Source: CAJXZP01 sp041563475 (GTDB taxonomy: Bacteria > Bacteroidota > Bacteroidia > Flavobacteriales_G > Salibacteraceae). From it: a stretch of DNA of 64,000 nt. Each line of letters opens with the position of its first letter. The first letter of the stretch is position 1. The notes beneath the pieces are model-generated. The model was not told the origin of the DNA. It did no database searches and saw only the letters and a list, made by a program, of their open reading frames with translations. Positions 26,019 to 34,664 of this stretch are shown one piece after another. The stretch spans positions 62,001 through 126,000 of the forward strand of contig JBFFMY010000001.1 in the NCBI GenBank assembly GCA_041563475.1, read 5' to 3'. A program made the position numbers and the translations under genes.

Positions 26019-26738
26019 CTAAACCATTTTAATGTTCTCGTCTAAAATAAGACTTTGACCCGCGAGTTTTCGAAATACCTGAACCAACGTAACAACATCC
26101 TTTTGGCAATACTCCACGATGCGGTCTAAGTCGTTTTCTTCATAGTACACGCCATAAACTTGACTTCCATCTATATCATCCTTTGGTGTAGGGATATTAA
26201 AAATAGCGGCTAGCAAATCCAATGAGGTGAAGTTTTTAAACTCGCCAAATTTCCAGTACGTCATGGTGTCTAAATGGGGGTTTTCCCAAGGTTTTAATCC
26301 GCCAATATTGAGCAAGTTTGGGAGTTGCATTCCGTGAATGAGCATTCTGCGTGCAATGTATGGGAAATCAAATTCTTTACCGTTATGACCGCACAACATG
26401 TGCTTTTTAAGGTCGTTGTAATGCTGGTTTAATAAACTGGAGAATTCGTTTAATAGAATCACTTCATCATCATTTGCGAATGATTTAACTCGTAGTGTTA
26501 ATCCGTCTGGTGTACGCATCACAAAGCCTACCGAAATACAGACGATTTTCCCAAATTCGGCATAAATTCCCGCACGGTTGTATACATCTGATGAGGTTTC
26601 ACCTTCGGGTGTAAAGCTTTTGGATTTTTTATCCCATAATTTTTGAATGCGTTCAGGAACATCTGCATAAGTTGGGTGTTCGGATACTGTTTCAATATCT
26701 AAAAAAAGTACTTTTTCAATGTCAATATGTGCTAACAT
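26019..26738 (-). CDS. Predicted 3'-5' exonuclease (PolB-exonuclease-like)
   Basis: 239 residues of the DnaQ-like/RNase H fold, in the family related to the proofreading domain of B-family polymerases (PF10108 type). The DEDDy metal-binding motifs are visible: FLDIETV near residue 13, CGHNGKEFDFPYI in the middle, and YCQKDVVTLVQVF at the end. Stand-alone proteins of this family are presumed nucleic-acid exonucleases in repair or turnover; the substrate is not known. Monocistronic. Confidence 0.88.
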   Translation of the reverse strand: MLAHIDIEKVLFLDIETVSEHPTYADVPERIQKLWDKKSKSFTPEGETSSDVYNRAGIYAEFGKIVCISVGFVMRTPDGLTLRVKSFANDDEVILLNEFSSLLNQHYNDLKKHMLCGHNGKEFDFPYIARRMLIHGMQLPNLLNIGGLKPWENPHLDTMTYWKFGEFKNFTSLDLLAAIFNIPTPKDDIDGSQVYGVYYEENDLDRIVEYCQKDVVTLVQVFRKLAGQSLILDENIKMV

Positions 26739-26905
26739 GGTTTTAAGGTTTGAGTGCCCTAAAAGTACGATAAATACGGGACAAAAGAGGATCAGTGAAT
26801 TAAATAGCAGATGAAAAACTGTTAGGTTTACATAAAATAAACAATGTTTTTAAATAAAAAATTAACGTTTATCATTAATTTTATGTATAATTGTATTTTA
26901 AAACT

Positions 26906-27433
26906 ATGATTATGAATATTCGAAAAAATTACAAAAACATTTTGATTCTTCTTATGTTTTTTCCCGTTGTATTATGGCTGAGTATGAAAACATCCACAGA
27001 TGGTGATAGTCCATTGTTCTGGGCTTTTATGGTTTTTCCTCCCCTATTATTCGGTTTTAATTTTGCCGTTAGAAATAACCCAAAATTTAAATTCTACTTC
27101 TTGAGTAAATTTAATTTTCTTACGTCTAAATATTGGGCATCTATTTCTAGTGAAATTCCGAAAGAACTAATGTTTCAAAAAATGATTGAAGTGGTCAATG
27201 AATCAAATTTACATGTGAAAAGAATTGACGAGGAAAATCTGGAGATATTCGCGACAACACCTGTAAGTTTTCGGTCTTGGGGCGAAAATATTTATATTGA
27301 TTTTGAGGATCAAGGAGATCAAACGGTTATGAACTTTTCTTCTACAACTGTTGTAGGTATAATTTCTTGGGGTCAAAACGAAAAAAATTACAATAGACTT
27401 TTAAGCCGTTTTGAAGATTCACTAACAATTTAA
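26906..27433 (+). CDS. Small two-helix membrane protein paired with an HTH regulator
   Basis: 175 residues from the ATG at 26906 (a second ATG two codons later is also possible; a TTG at 26891 is less likely). Two membrane helices lie at about 11-27 and 37-56, followed by a soluble beta-rich domain of about 115 residues. I do not recognise the family. The HTH gene begins 3 bp after its stop, an arrangement like small membrane-protein/YozG-type regulator pairs, suggesting that the regulator acts with or on this protein (inference). Confidence 0.7.
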   Translation: MIMNIRKNYKNILILLMFFPVVLWLSMKTSTDGDSPLFWAFMVFPPLLFGFNFAVRNNPKFKFYFLSKFNFLTSKYWASISSEIPKELMFQKMIEVVNESNLHVKRIDEENLEIFATTPVSFRSWGENIYIDFEDQGDQTVMNFSSTTVVGIISWGQNEKNYNRLLSRFEDSLTI

Positions 27434-27436
27434 TCT

Positions 27437-27649
27437 ATGGGTATTATCGTAAACTTAGATGTCATGTTGGCCACCCGAAAAATGAAATTGAAAGAATTGT
27501 CTGAAATTGTAGGGGTTTCGGTAGTTAACCTATCGATTCTGAAACAAGGTAAAGTAAAAGCAATCCGATTCTCCACCTTAGAGGCTATCTGCGAAGCTTT
27601 AGATTGCCAACCAGGTGATATTCTTGAATATGTATCCGATGCGTTTTAA
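27437..27649 (+). CDS. XRE-family HTH regulator (YozG-like)
   Basis: A 70-residue single-domain Cro/C1-type helix-turn-helix protein: LKELSEIVGVSVVNLSILK is the HTH and STLEAICEALDCQPGDILEY the typical last helices. Such minimal regulators usually repress their own operon. It overlaps the 3' end of the convergent permease gene by 4 bp. Confidence 0.9.
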   Translation: MGIIVNLDVMLATRKMKLKELSEIVGVSVVNLSILKQGKVKAIRFSTLEAICEALDCQPGDILEYVSDAF

Positions 27650-28854
27650 AACATTCTTTTAAGGACAATTGTACTCGGTAAATAGGCGGCTAAACTTCCA
27701 ATGGCAATAATTATAGCTGAAATAGAAATTATATCGGTTAATTGGAGCTCCACTGGATAGTGGTCAATAAGCAATCCTTCCACCGGAACAAACCCGAACT
27801 GGGCCTGGAGAACAACAAGGGTAATTCCAAGAAATAACCCAGTAAAACCACCGGTAATAGAAATTAAAAGACCTTCGGTAAAGAATATATTTTGAACCGT
27901 TTTCTCTGTTGCTCCCATTCCGTGCAAGACAAAAATGTCGCGTTTTTTATCTAGGATTAGTATGGTAAGAGATCCAATAATGTTGAATGTGGCAATAAGT
28001 AAAATGAACGATAGGATTAAAAAGGTAGCCCATTTTTCTGTGTTATTCGTTTTGTACAGCAATTCATTTTGTTGATATCGAGACTTAATAACGAATTCGG
28101 AACCTAAGGTTTCTTGAAGTAATTCTTGAAAACCCTTTAACTTTTTCACATCCGTAAGTTCTAACTCATAAGCAGTAACCTTCCCCTTTTTTTGAATGAG
28201 TTTTTCTACAAACTCAAAGGGCGCTACCACATATTTGGAATCAATATCTTGGTTAATAGCAAAAATACCAGCGGCTGTAATAGGTTCAATATAAAAGGCA
28301 TTTTCAACGCTAACGTTCTTAGATGAATTATCTTTTGCTGCATAAACGTTTATAGGCTGAAAAGCATTTTGTACAAACAACCCTAGTTTTTCCGCGACCA
28401 TATACCCAGAAATAAGTTGTGGCTGATTGGCCATTCCATGTAAATTTCCGTTTCCTGCCCAAATCAAAGAATCTAAACCGCTTTGTGCAATAAAAACACT
28501 ATCAACACCCTTAATAGTTGCAAATGCCTGACTACTTTTATATTTTAATAAAACCGTTTCTTCTAACGATCTATTCAGCGTTTTTACCTCATCAAAGGCC
28601 AAAATTTTGCTGCGTAGGTCATCTGAATCCGTAAAGGTTTTTCCATGAGATGCTTCAATTCGAATTTCTGCATCAAAGCTGGAATACAGCCCCTCCACCA
28701 AATTATTAATTCCATTAAAGGCCGATAAAACTATGATTAGAGCCATAGCCCCTACACCCACGCCAAACATGGAAATAAAGGAAATAAGGTTAATTACGTT
28801 TCTCTTTTTTTTAGAGAACAAATATCTTTTCGCTATAAAAAATGGAAGATTCAA
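27646..28854 (-). CDS. LolC/LolE-like ABC transporter permease
   Basis: 402 residues with an N-terminal membrane helix (about 22-45), a large periplasmic MacB-PCD-like domain, and three C-terminal FtsX-type helices (about 275-395). This is the lipoprotein-releasing permease architecture, which extracts lipoproteins from the inner membrane with a LolD ATPase encoded elsewhere. The start is TTG at 28854, directly after the in-frame rbfA stop. MNLPFFIAKRYLFSKKK is the usual N-terminus of the family in Bacteroidota, so TTG is well supported. Operon with rbfA (6 bp). Confidence 0.88.
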   Translation of the reverse strand: MNLPFFIAKRYLFSKKKRNVINLISFISMFGVGVGAMALIIVLSAFNGINNLVEGLYSSFDAEIRIEASHGKTFTDSDDLRSKILAFDEVKTLNRSLEETVLLKYKSSQAFATIKGVDSVFIAQSGLDSLIWAGNGNLHGMANQPQLISGYMVAEKLGLFVQNAFQPINVYAAKDNSSKNVSVENAFYIEPITAAGIFAINQDIDSKYVVAPFEFVEKLIQKKGKVTAYELELTDVKKLKGFQELLQETLGSEFVIKSRYQQNELLYKTNNTEKWATFLILSFILLIATFNIIGSLTILILDKKRDIFVLHGMGATEKTVQNIFFTEGLLISITGGFTGLFLGITLVVLQAQFGFVPVEGLLIDHYPVELQLTDIISISAIIIAIGSLAAYLPSTIVLKRMF

Positions 28855-28860
28855 AGGGTT

Positions 28861-29199
28861 TTAACCTTTAAGAAGTTGATCAATTTCTTCTGCATAATCC
28901 AGAGAATCATCCCCATAAAATGCAATTTGCGGAACAATTCTTAACTGATGGCGAATGCTTTTACCTAAATGGTACCGAATTTCAGAAGCATGGCTAGCCA
29001 ATATTTTCACATCTTCGGATAAATCATCTGTAGGGAAAATACTTACATACACTTTAGCAAAACTTAGGTCGGGGCTTATTCTCACAGTCGTTACAGTAGT
29101 CATTCTCCCGGGAAGAAATTCACCTTCGGTACGCTGAATGATAACGCTTAATTCTCGTTTAATTAAATTGGAAACCTTTTCTTGTCGTAAACTACTCAT
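28861..29199 (-). CDS. rbfA: 30S ribosome-binding factor A
   Basis: 112 residues with the KH-like fold of RbfA, needed for late 16S rRNA maturation and cold adaptation. Typical features are RQEKVSNLIKRELSVI at the start, TVTTVRISPDLSFAKVYVSIF in the centre, and IRHQLRIVPQIAFYGDDSLDYAEEIDQLL at the end (residue ranges about 5-20, 34-54 and 83-111). A consensus promoter lies 20 bp upstream, and the permease gene follows. Confidence 0.94.
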   Translation of the reverse strand: MSSLRQEKVSNLIKRELSVIIQRTEGEFLPGRMTTVTTVRISPDLSFAKVYVSIFPTDDLSEDVKILASHASEIRYHLGKSIRHQLRIVPQIAFYGDDSLDYAEEIDQLLKG

Positions 29200-29219
29200 T
29201 ATACTACTATTTTACTGTG

Positions 29220-29227
29220 CAAAGATA
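29220..29227 (-). promoter_or_regulatory. Candidate -7 promoter element of rbfA
   Basis: TATCTTTG on the minus strand matches TAnnTTTG, 20 bp upstream of the rbfA ATG. Confidence 0.5.
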
Positions 29228-29272
29228 GGGGCTTTTTGTTTGCCTTTGGAGAATCTAATTTAATCCTGAAAA

Positions 29273-29710
29273 TTACTTCTTTCCAGTACTTCCAAACCCA
29301 CCAGCTCCGCGGTCACTTTCTTCTAAAGAATCCACTTGTTTCCATGCTATTTGCTCATGTTTAGCTACCACCAATTGGGCAATTCGTTCCCCATCCTTAA
29401 TTTCGAACGTTTCGTTCGATAAATTAACCAAAATCACACCCACTTCTCCTCGATAATCAGCATCAATAGTACCGGGCGTATTCAATACCGTAACTCCATT
29501 TTTGTAGGCTAATCCACTTCGTGGTCGAACTTGTGCTTCAAAACCAACAGGTAGCTCTATAAATATACCTGTTTTTACCAAGGCGCGCTCTAAAGGTTTT
29601 AAAGTAATAGAGGCATCAATGTTTGCGCGTAAATCTAATCCGGCCGCTGCAACAGTGGCATATTCTGGTAAATTATGTTTTGATTTATTTATGACTTTTA
29701 CGTTTAGCAT
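29273..29710 (-). CDS. dut: dUTP diphosphatase
   Basis: A 145-residue trimeric dUTPase that hydrolyses dUTP to dUMP and pyrophosphate, preventing uracil incorporation. All five motifs are present: AAGLDLRA, VRPRSGLAYKNG, NTPGTIDADYRGEV with the catalytic Asp, GERIAQLVV, and C-terminal RGAGGFGSTGK (arginine finger loop). It starts 5 bp after the holB stop, so holB and dut form an operon. Confidence 0.97.
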   Translation of the reverse strand: MLNVKVINKSKHNLPEYATVAAAGLDLRANIDASITLKPLERALVKTGIFIELPVGFEAQVRPRSGLAYKNGVTVLNTPGTIDADYRGEVGVILVNLSNETFEIKDGERIAQLVVAKHEQIAWKQVDSLEESDRGAGGFGSTGKK

Positions 29711-29715
29711 GCTAT

Positions 29716-30840
29716 TTAATTTACTTTTTTTCGTACTAATTTCATCATTTTCAATGAAATATCCATTATTAAAATCTTTGGGTTTGCGTTTCTGGAAATG
29801 TGCATTTGCGCTTCATCAAAAAGTTCGATCATATCCATGGCGTTCAGTTCGTTTACATAGGGAGAAAACTTTTTGATAAAAGCCATTTCTGTGCCCCCAG
29901 TCATTTGGATACTAGAATCGGCATAATTCATAACCAAACTTTCTCTAAAAACATGAAGTCCATATTTGAAAAACTGCATTAATCTTTCTCTTCCCGTTTT
30001 CGACATCGTTTCCGACCATTGCATCAACTCGAAAAACTCTTTTTGCCATAAAAAACGCATCCATTGAATGAACATTTCTTGGTTAAAGGCACGAATTTCA
30101 TTTTCACTAATTAGCTTCTGTGCCTCTAAATAATTGCCCTGTGCAATTTTTGAAATTGTAGATGCCTTTTCAGGGTCTAAATGGTAGTTTTTAATAATCG
30201 CTTCTTGAAGTTCATTTTGTGTAAGGGGTTTCACATTAATGATTTGAACACGTGACTGAATGGTAGCTAATAGCTGTTCGGGTTTTTCACTAACCAATAA
30301 AAAGACTGTTTTTTCAGGTGGTTCTTCTAAGATTTTCAGAAGTTTATTGGATGTTGCACCATTCATTTTTTCAGGTAGCCAGACAAGCATAATCTTATAT
30401 TCGCTTTCGTATGGTTTTAACTTTAAATCGTTAATAATCTCGCTTGCCTGATTCACATTAATGAGACCTTGTTTGTTTTCTATTCCAAGGAATGCCAACC
30501 AATCTGCTACAGACATGTAGACATTTTTCGTCAACATTTCACGCCATTCAGGTAAGAAATCTTTGGAGTATATTTTAGCGCCCGTAATTTTTTTAGTAGA
30601 ATTTATAGGGTAACAAAAGTGCAAATCAGGATGAATATACTTGTTGGTTTTTTGTGCGCAAGAATGGGCGTCTGGACTCGTTTTACACAATAAGTAATTG
30701 GCAAACGCAAGACTCATAGCTAAATTGCCCGAACCCTCCTTACCAGTAAACATTAAGGCGTGGCTAATTCGTCCAGTATCAACCATTCGAATGAGTTGCT
30801 CTTTCAGCTCTTTATGTCCAATTACATCTTCAAATTGCAT
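29716..30840 (-). CDS. holB: DNA polymerase III delta-prime subunit
   Basis: 374 residues of the clamp-loader delta' family. It starts with the typical FEDVIGHKELKEQLI and has LEEPPEKTVFLL and QSRVQII. The P-loop is degenerate (GKEGSGN lacks the Lys-Ser/Thr), as expected for the non-ATPase delta'. The zinc-binding cysteines are also reduced, with only C, C and one further C left before the HPDLHFCYP segment. The start codon region overlaps that of an out-of-frame ATG on the other strand (shared CATG). Operon with dut. Confidence 0.9.
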   Translation of the reverse strand: MQFEDVIGHKELKEQLIRMVDTGRISHALMFTGKEGSGNLAMSLAFANYLLCKTSPDAHSCAQKTNKYIHPDLHFCYPINSTKKITGAKIYSKDFLPEWREMLTKNVYMSVADWLAFLGIENKQGLINVNQASEIINDLKLKPYESEYKIMLVWLPEKMNGATSNKLLKILEEPPEKTVFLLVSEKPEQLLATIQSRVQIINVKPLTQNELQEAIIKNYHLDPEKASTISKIAQGNYLEAQKLISENEIRAFNQEMFIQWMRFLWQKEFFELMQWSETMSKTGRERLMQFFKYGLHVFRESLVMNYADSSIQMTGGTEMAFIKKFSPYVNELNAMDMIELFDEAQMHISRNANPKILIMDISLKMMKLVRKKVN

Positions 30841-31018
30841 GAAGTCAAAAGTAGCATTTACAGGCTATTTTTTGGTTGGATTAACCTTTTTGATGTTGGG
30901 GTTTTTCAACATCTATTATTATCTTCTTATTTCGGAAAATGAGCACGTAAAAACTACTAATTTTACTTCGGTATTCAGCAAAAATATACGACTATTGAGT
31001 AGCGAAAGTATTTATGCA

Positions 31019-32209
31019 ATGAAGACAATTAGAGATTTAGATTTAACCGGAAAAAGAGCGCTAGTTCGTGTGGATTTTAATGTTCCTTTAGATGATCATT
31101 TAAACATTACAGATGATACTAGGATTCAAGCGGCTTTGCCAACCATTACGTATATATTGGAAAACGGTGGATCAGTTATTCTAATGTCGCATTTAGGTCG
31201 CCCAAAAGGTGGACCAGAAAAAAAGTTTTCACTAAAACCCATTGCGGGGCATTTGTCGAAATTGCTGGATGTAGAAGTAAAATTCGCCACGAATTGTGTG
31301 GGCGAATCTGCTGAAAACATGTCGGAAAAGCTTCAGCCAGGAGAAGTTTTGTTATTAGAAAATTTGCGCTTTCATCCCGAAGAAACCGCTGGTGATATTG
31401 ACTTCTCGAAATTATTAGCCCGTTTAGGTGAGGTGTATGTAAATGATGCCTTTGGAACAGCGCATAGAGCACATGCTTCTACCGCAATTATTGCTCAATT
31501 TTTTCCAAATAAGAAGGCGTTTGGTTTTTTAATGGCGAAAGAATTGGATAGTGCTCAATTGGTAATGAACAATCCAAAACCTCCTTTTACGGCAATTATT
31601 GGAGGGGCAAAAGTCTCTTCAAAAATTAGCATTATAGAGAATTTGCTTGACAAAATTGACAACCTTGTTATTGGCGGAGGAATGGCTTACACTTTTGTAA
31701 AAGCTCAGGGAGGGAAAGTTGGAAACTCTTTGGTAGAGAATGATTATTTGGACACTGCTTTAAAAGTGCTGGAACTCGCAGACGAAAAAAATGTACGGGT
31801 CTTTTTGCCTGAAGACTCGGTAATAGCCAATGAATTTAGTCCAAATGCCGAAAGGTCAGAGTGCAGCACGAACAATATTCCGGAAGGATGGATGGGTATG
31901 GATTTAGGCACGGAAGCGACTAAGCATTACCAAATTTGCGTGGAGAATTCGCAAACTATTTTATGGAATGGTCCGATGGGTGTTTTTGAGTTTGATAAAT
32001 TTGAAGAAGGTACAAAACAAGTGGCGTATGCGGTTGTGCGAGCTACCGAAGCAGGTGCGTATTCTTTAGTTGGTGGTGGCGATTCAGTAGCGGCCGTTAA
32101 TAAATACAAGCTAAAAAACCACGTGAGTTATGTTTCTACGGGCGGTGGTGCTTTGTTGGAGCTTATTGAAGGAAAAACATTACCAGGCGTTGCGGCAATA
32201 CTTGAATAG
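31019..32209 (+). CDS. pgk: Phosphoglycerate kinase
   Basis: 396 residues, normal length for this glycolytic enzyme (1,3-bisphosphoglycerate + ADP to 3-phosphoglycerate + ATP). Seen: RALVRVDFNVPL near residue 15, LMSHLGRPKG, GGAKVSSKI, NGPMGVFE and the C-terminal nucleotide loop GGGDSVAAV. The frame is open for 107 codons upstream, but the family N-terminus matches the ATG at 31019. It converges with the DUF5686 gene, with 1 bp between the stops. Confidence 0.97.
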   Translation: MKTIRDLDLTGKRALVRVDFNVPLDDHLNITDDTRIQAALPTITYILENGGSVILMSHLGRPKGGPEKKFSLKPIAGHLSKLLDVEVKFATNCVGESAENMSEKLQPGEVLLLENLRFHPEETAGDIDFSKLLARLGEVYVNDAFGTAHRAHASTAIIAQFFPNKKAFGFLMAKELDSAQLVMNNPKPPFTAIIGGAKVSSKISIIENLLDKIDNLVIGGGMAYTFVKAQGGKVGNSLVENDYLDTALKVLELADEKNVRVFLPEDSVIANEFSPNAERSECSTNNIPEGWMGMDLGTEATKHYQICVENSQTILWNGPMGVFEFDKFEEGTKQVAYAVVRATEAGAYSLVGGGDSVAAVNKYKLKNHVSYVSTGGGALLELIEGKTLPGVAAILE

Positions 32210-32210
32210 G

Positions 32211-34664
32211 TTATTGCAAAACGTACATAAAAGTAAAACTGAATCCAAAATTATCCGCAACATTTGGAAATGCATACGGTCCATAGCGGTAAAATGCACC
32301 CACACCAATTCCACTCGTGTTCAGGATAATTATATTATCGAGTAAGAGTCCAGACTCGTAATAACCTTTTTCCATGGTTGAAAACTCCATACCCCGATGA
32401 TCTGATTTATGATCTAATGTTCCCCACCCAGCTGCAGTTACTAATGATATTTCGGGAGCTGAATATTGCGTTTTGTAAATAGCACCGATATTTAAATGTA
32501 AAAAACCGGATAAGTAGGTTTGGGAAACAAATTCGTTTGGCGCCATAGTGTTAAATGCGTTTTCAATGTATAAATTGAATCCACTAATGCGCATTCCGTT
32601 ACCAAAGTGGAACATGTTTAAAGGGACTTCACCTGTAGTTGTTCCCCCCTGGACTTGAAAGCCTAATTTACCCAATCCTTTTATTAAGAATTTTTTGGAG
32701 ACTCTAGCGTCAATTTTTTCATAATTAAAATCACTACCAAACACCTCATTACCTGCGGCAAACCGGACCCATAAATATGGATATTTTGTGCCTAAAGAAA
32801 TGTTTTGGTTAAAATTCCGCATGTATTTTTCTTTTAATCCAAAACGGAAACTCCAACCTACCTCTACGCGTTTAAAAGCATTGTTTGACGTTAAAACAGT
32901 ATCGTTTTTCGGGGCATAAGTATAATTATAGTTGTAGGATTGAGAATACGAATTGAAAAATAGTTGATTCTGAAAATCGCGTAATGCACGGAATGTGGCA
33001 TACACTTCAAAACCTTCTATTTTATCCATTTTATTAATGTACAAATTGCTATAGGAGCGTAAATTAAAAGTTTCTTTTTTGAAATAATCTACCGCTGCGG
33101 TGGGGGTAAGATCATTCAAATATTTTACCCCTGCTGAAATATCGTTTTTACGAGAAATGACAAATTTTAGGTCGCCTCCATATTTCCAATGCACATCATT
33201 AAAACCGTAAGCCGCATATCCTCCTACAGAAACAACTTTAGAAATTTTATCGTTTGTTCGAACCCCTAAACCGAGTCTTAATCCTTGGTATAGGTTGTAA
33301 TCTATAAGTTTATTAAGTTCAATGGATACTGGCCCAATAGGCACAAAACCAGTTACAACCGCTTCTGCCAGTTTCATTTTTTGATCTAGTTTGAGTTCTT
33401 TGCCAATACTATCGACCACAGTATAAGTATTTTCTTCCTTGTTGGACAACGGCTCTTTTCTTTGATTGGTCCAGAAATCGGATGTCTGTTTATTGGCTTC
33501 CGAATCCAATTGCAGGTCAACATTAGGAAATTCCTTTTTGGAAAATTCAACACCCACTTTTATGTTTCGGATATAGGTCTTTCCTTTCGCGTCTATAAAG
33601 TCAAATGCCATTGCCGATGAACTGGTATTATCCATTTTGAAAACAATATGCGTATTGAATTGTATAGGGAACCACTGTTTATTATCTATAAATTGGCTCA
33701 TTTGTTCCACTGTAACTTGCATCGTGCTGGTGGGATTAGCCTGCGTAACTTGAATATTTTGAATAGCATAAAAATGGCTATTAATAGTCAAAGATCCTTT
33801 TAAGCCATTGAAGGAACTTCCCTTTTTGGGTTGAAAATGGATGACGTACATGGTGTCGTTGTTTTCTCGAAATGCATCTTTTAGCTCAAACACGTAGTTA
33901 TTGTAGCTGTTTCGTGCAAGCGGACTTAAATATTTTAACCCAATAATATCCACGTAATCGGAATAATAGGAAAACGGTTGAAATTCTGTAGCTATCATAG
34001 TGAAAGCGGGGTTTTCTAATCCAGACACCCGGTTTGCGGTTACGTTTTCAAAACTTGTACTTGGAGGAATAAATTTTCTTTCGGTAACCGTTTCGGTAAT
34101 AAAAAAGTAGTGTTTTTTCATCGCTTCTCGAAAGGCATAACTGGCCGAGTCAAAAGCAGAAGAAGTATCGGATAAAATAATATTTGCTTGAGAATGGCCA
34201 ATTTCAGGCCCAAATACCATTTTGCTGTATGTGGAATACGTAAAGGGATAATTTTTCTCTGGATCGTTAATTTTTCTATTTTCAATGGCTTTTTTTATTA
34301 TTGGAATGGCGGGATTTTCTCCTGCAACAACAACCGCCTCCCCCAATGTAATAGATTTCTCTAGAAGCTTGATTGTAGTAGTTTGAGGGAAAGAAAAAGT
34401 AATGGTTGTATCGGTATACCCTAAACTATGCAACTTTATTTTCATGGGATACCCAGAAGGAAGGATTTCAAAAAAACCATCAATATCTGAGGACGTCCCA
34501 TGGTTGGTGCCGTCAATAATAATATTTACAAAGGGGATAGGTTTGTTATCTAAAGAATCTAAAACATATCCACTTATGCTTTGGCTCATTCCAAAATGAG
34601 CCGTGAATAGGCTCACAGTAAGAAAAAGAAGTTTAGGAATACAACTGTAATTTCTAATCTTCAC
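32211..34664 (-). CDS. DUF5686 outer-membrane protein with carboxypeptidase-like N-terminal domain
   Basis: 817 residues: signal peptide (about 1-27), a CarboxypepD_reg-like beta-sandwich (about 29-110, SGYVLDSLDNKPIPFVNIII), a middle domain, and a C-terminal half rich in alternating aromatic beta strands, ending in an aromatic residue pair near FTFMYVLQ. This is the DUF5686 family of predicted outer-membrane beta-barrels in Bacteroidota; function unknown. It uses GTG at 34664, 11 bp inside the upstream MscS gene, indicating translational coupling. Residue ranges are estimates. Confidence 0.88.
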   Translation of the reverse strand: MKIRNYSCIPKLLFLTVSLFTAHFGMSQSISGYVLDSLDNKPIPFVNIIIDGTNHGTSSDIDGFFEILPSGYPMKIKLHSLGYTDTTITFSFPQTTTIKLLEKSITLGEAVVVAGENPAIPIIKKAIENRKINDPEKNYPFTYSTYSKMVFGPEIGHSQANIILSDTSSAFDSASYAFREAMKKHYFFITETVTERKFIPPSTSFENVTANRVSGLENPAFTMIATEFQPFSYYSDYVDIIGLKYLSPLARNSYNNYVFELKDAFRENNDTMYVIHFQPKKGSSFNGLKGSLTINSHFYAIQNIQVTQANPTSTMQVTVEQMSQFIDNKQWFPIQFNTHIVFKMDNTSSSAMAFDFIDAKGKTYIRNIKVGVEFSKKEFPNVDLQLDSEANKQTSDFWTNQRKEPLSNKEENTYTVVDSIGKELKLDQKMKLAEAVVTGFVPIGPVSIELNKLIDYNLYQGLRLGLGVRTNDKISKVVSVGGYAAYGFNDVHWKYGGDLKFVISRKNDISAGVKYLNDLTPTAAVDYFKKETFNLRSYSNLYINKMDKIEGFEVYATFRALRDFQNQLFFNSYSQSYNYNYTYAPKNDTVLTSNNAFKRVEVGWSFRFGLKEKYMRNFNQNISLGTKYPYLWVRFAAGNEVFGSDFNYEKIDARVSKKFLIKGLGKLGFQVQGGTTTGEVPLNMFHFGNGMRISGFNLYIENAFNTMAPNEFVSQTYLSGFLHLNIGAIYKTQYSAPEISLVTAAGWGTLDHKSDHRGMEFSTMEKGYYESGLLLDNIIILNTSGIGVGAFYRYGPYAFPNVADNFGFSFTFMYVLQ

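Noticed and set aside
30892..30913. Hairpin GATGTTG/CAACATC between holB and pgk.
   Set aside because: Short stem, no T tract and no known motif. Too weak to call a regulatory element.
30839..31018. N-terminal extension of phosphoglycerate kinase with a membrane-helix-like stretch (ATG at 30839 or 30698).
   Set aside because: The frame is open, but the family N-terminus begins at the ATG at 31019 and gives normal length. The upstream part overlaps holB on the other strand, and its hydrophobicity follows from T-rich intergenic DNA.
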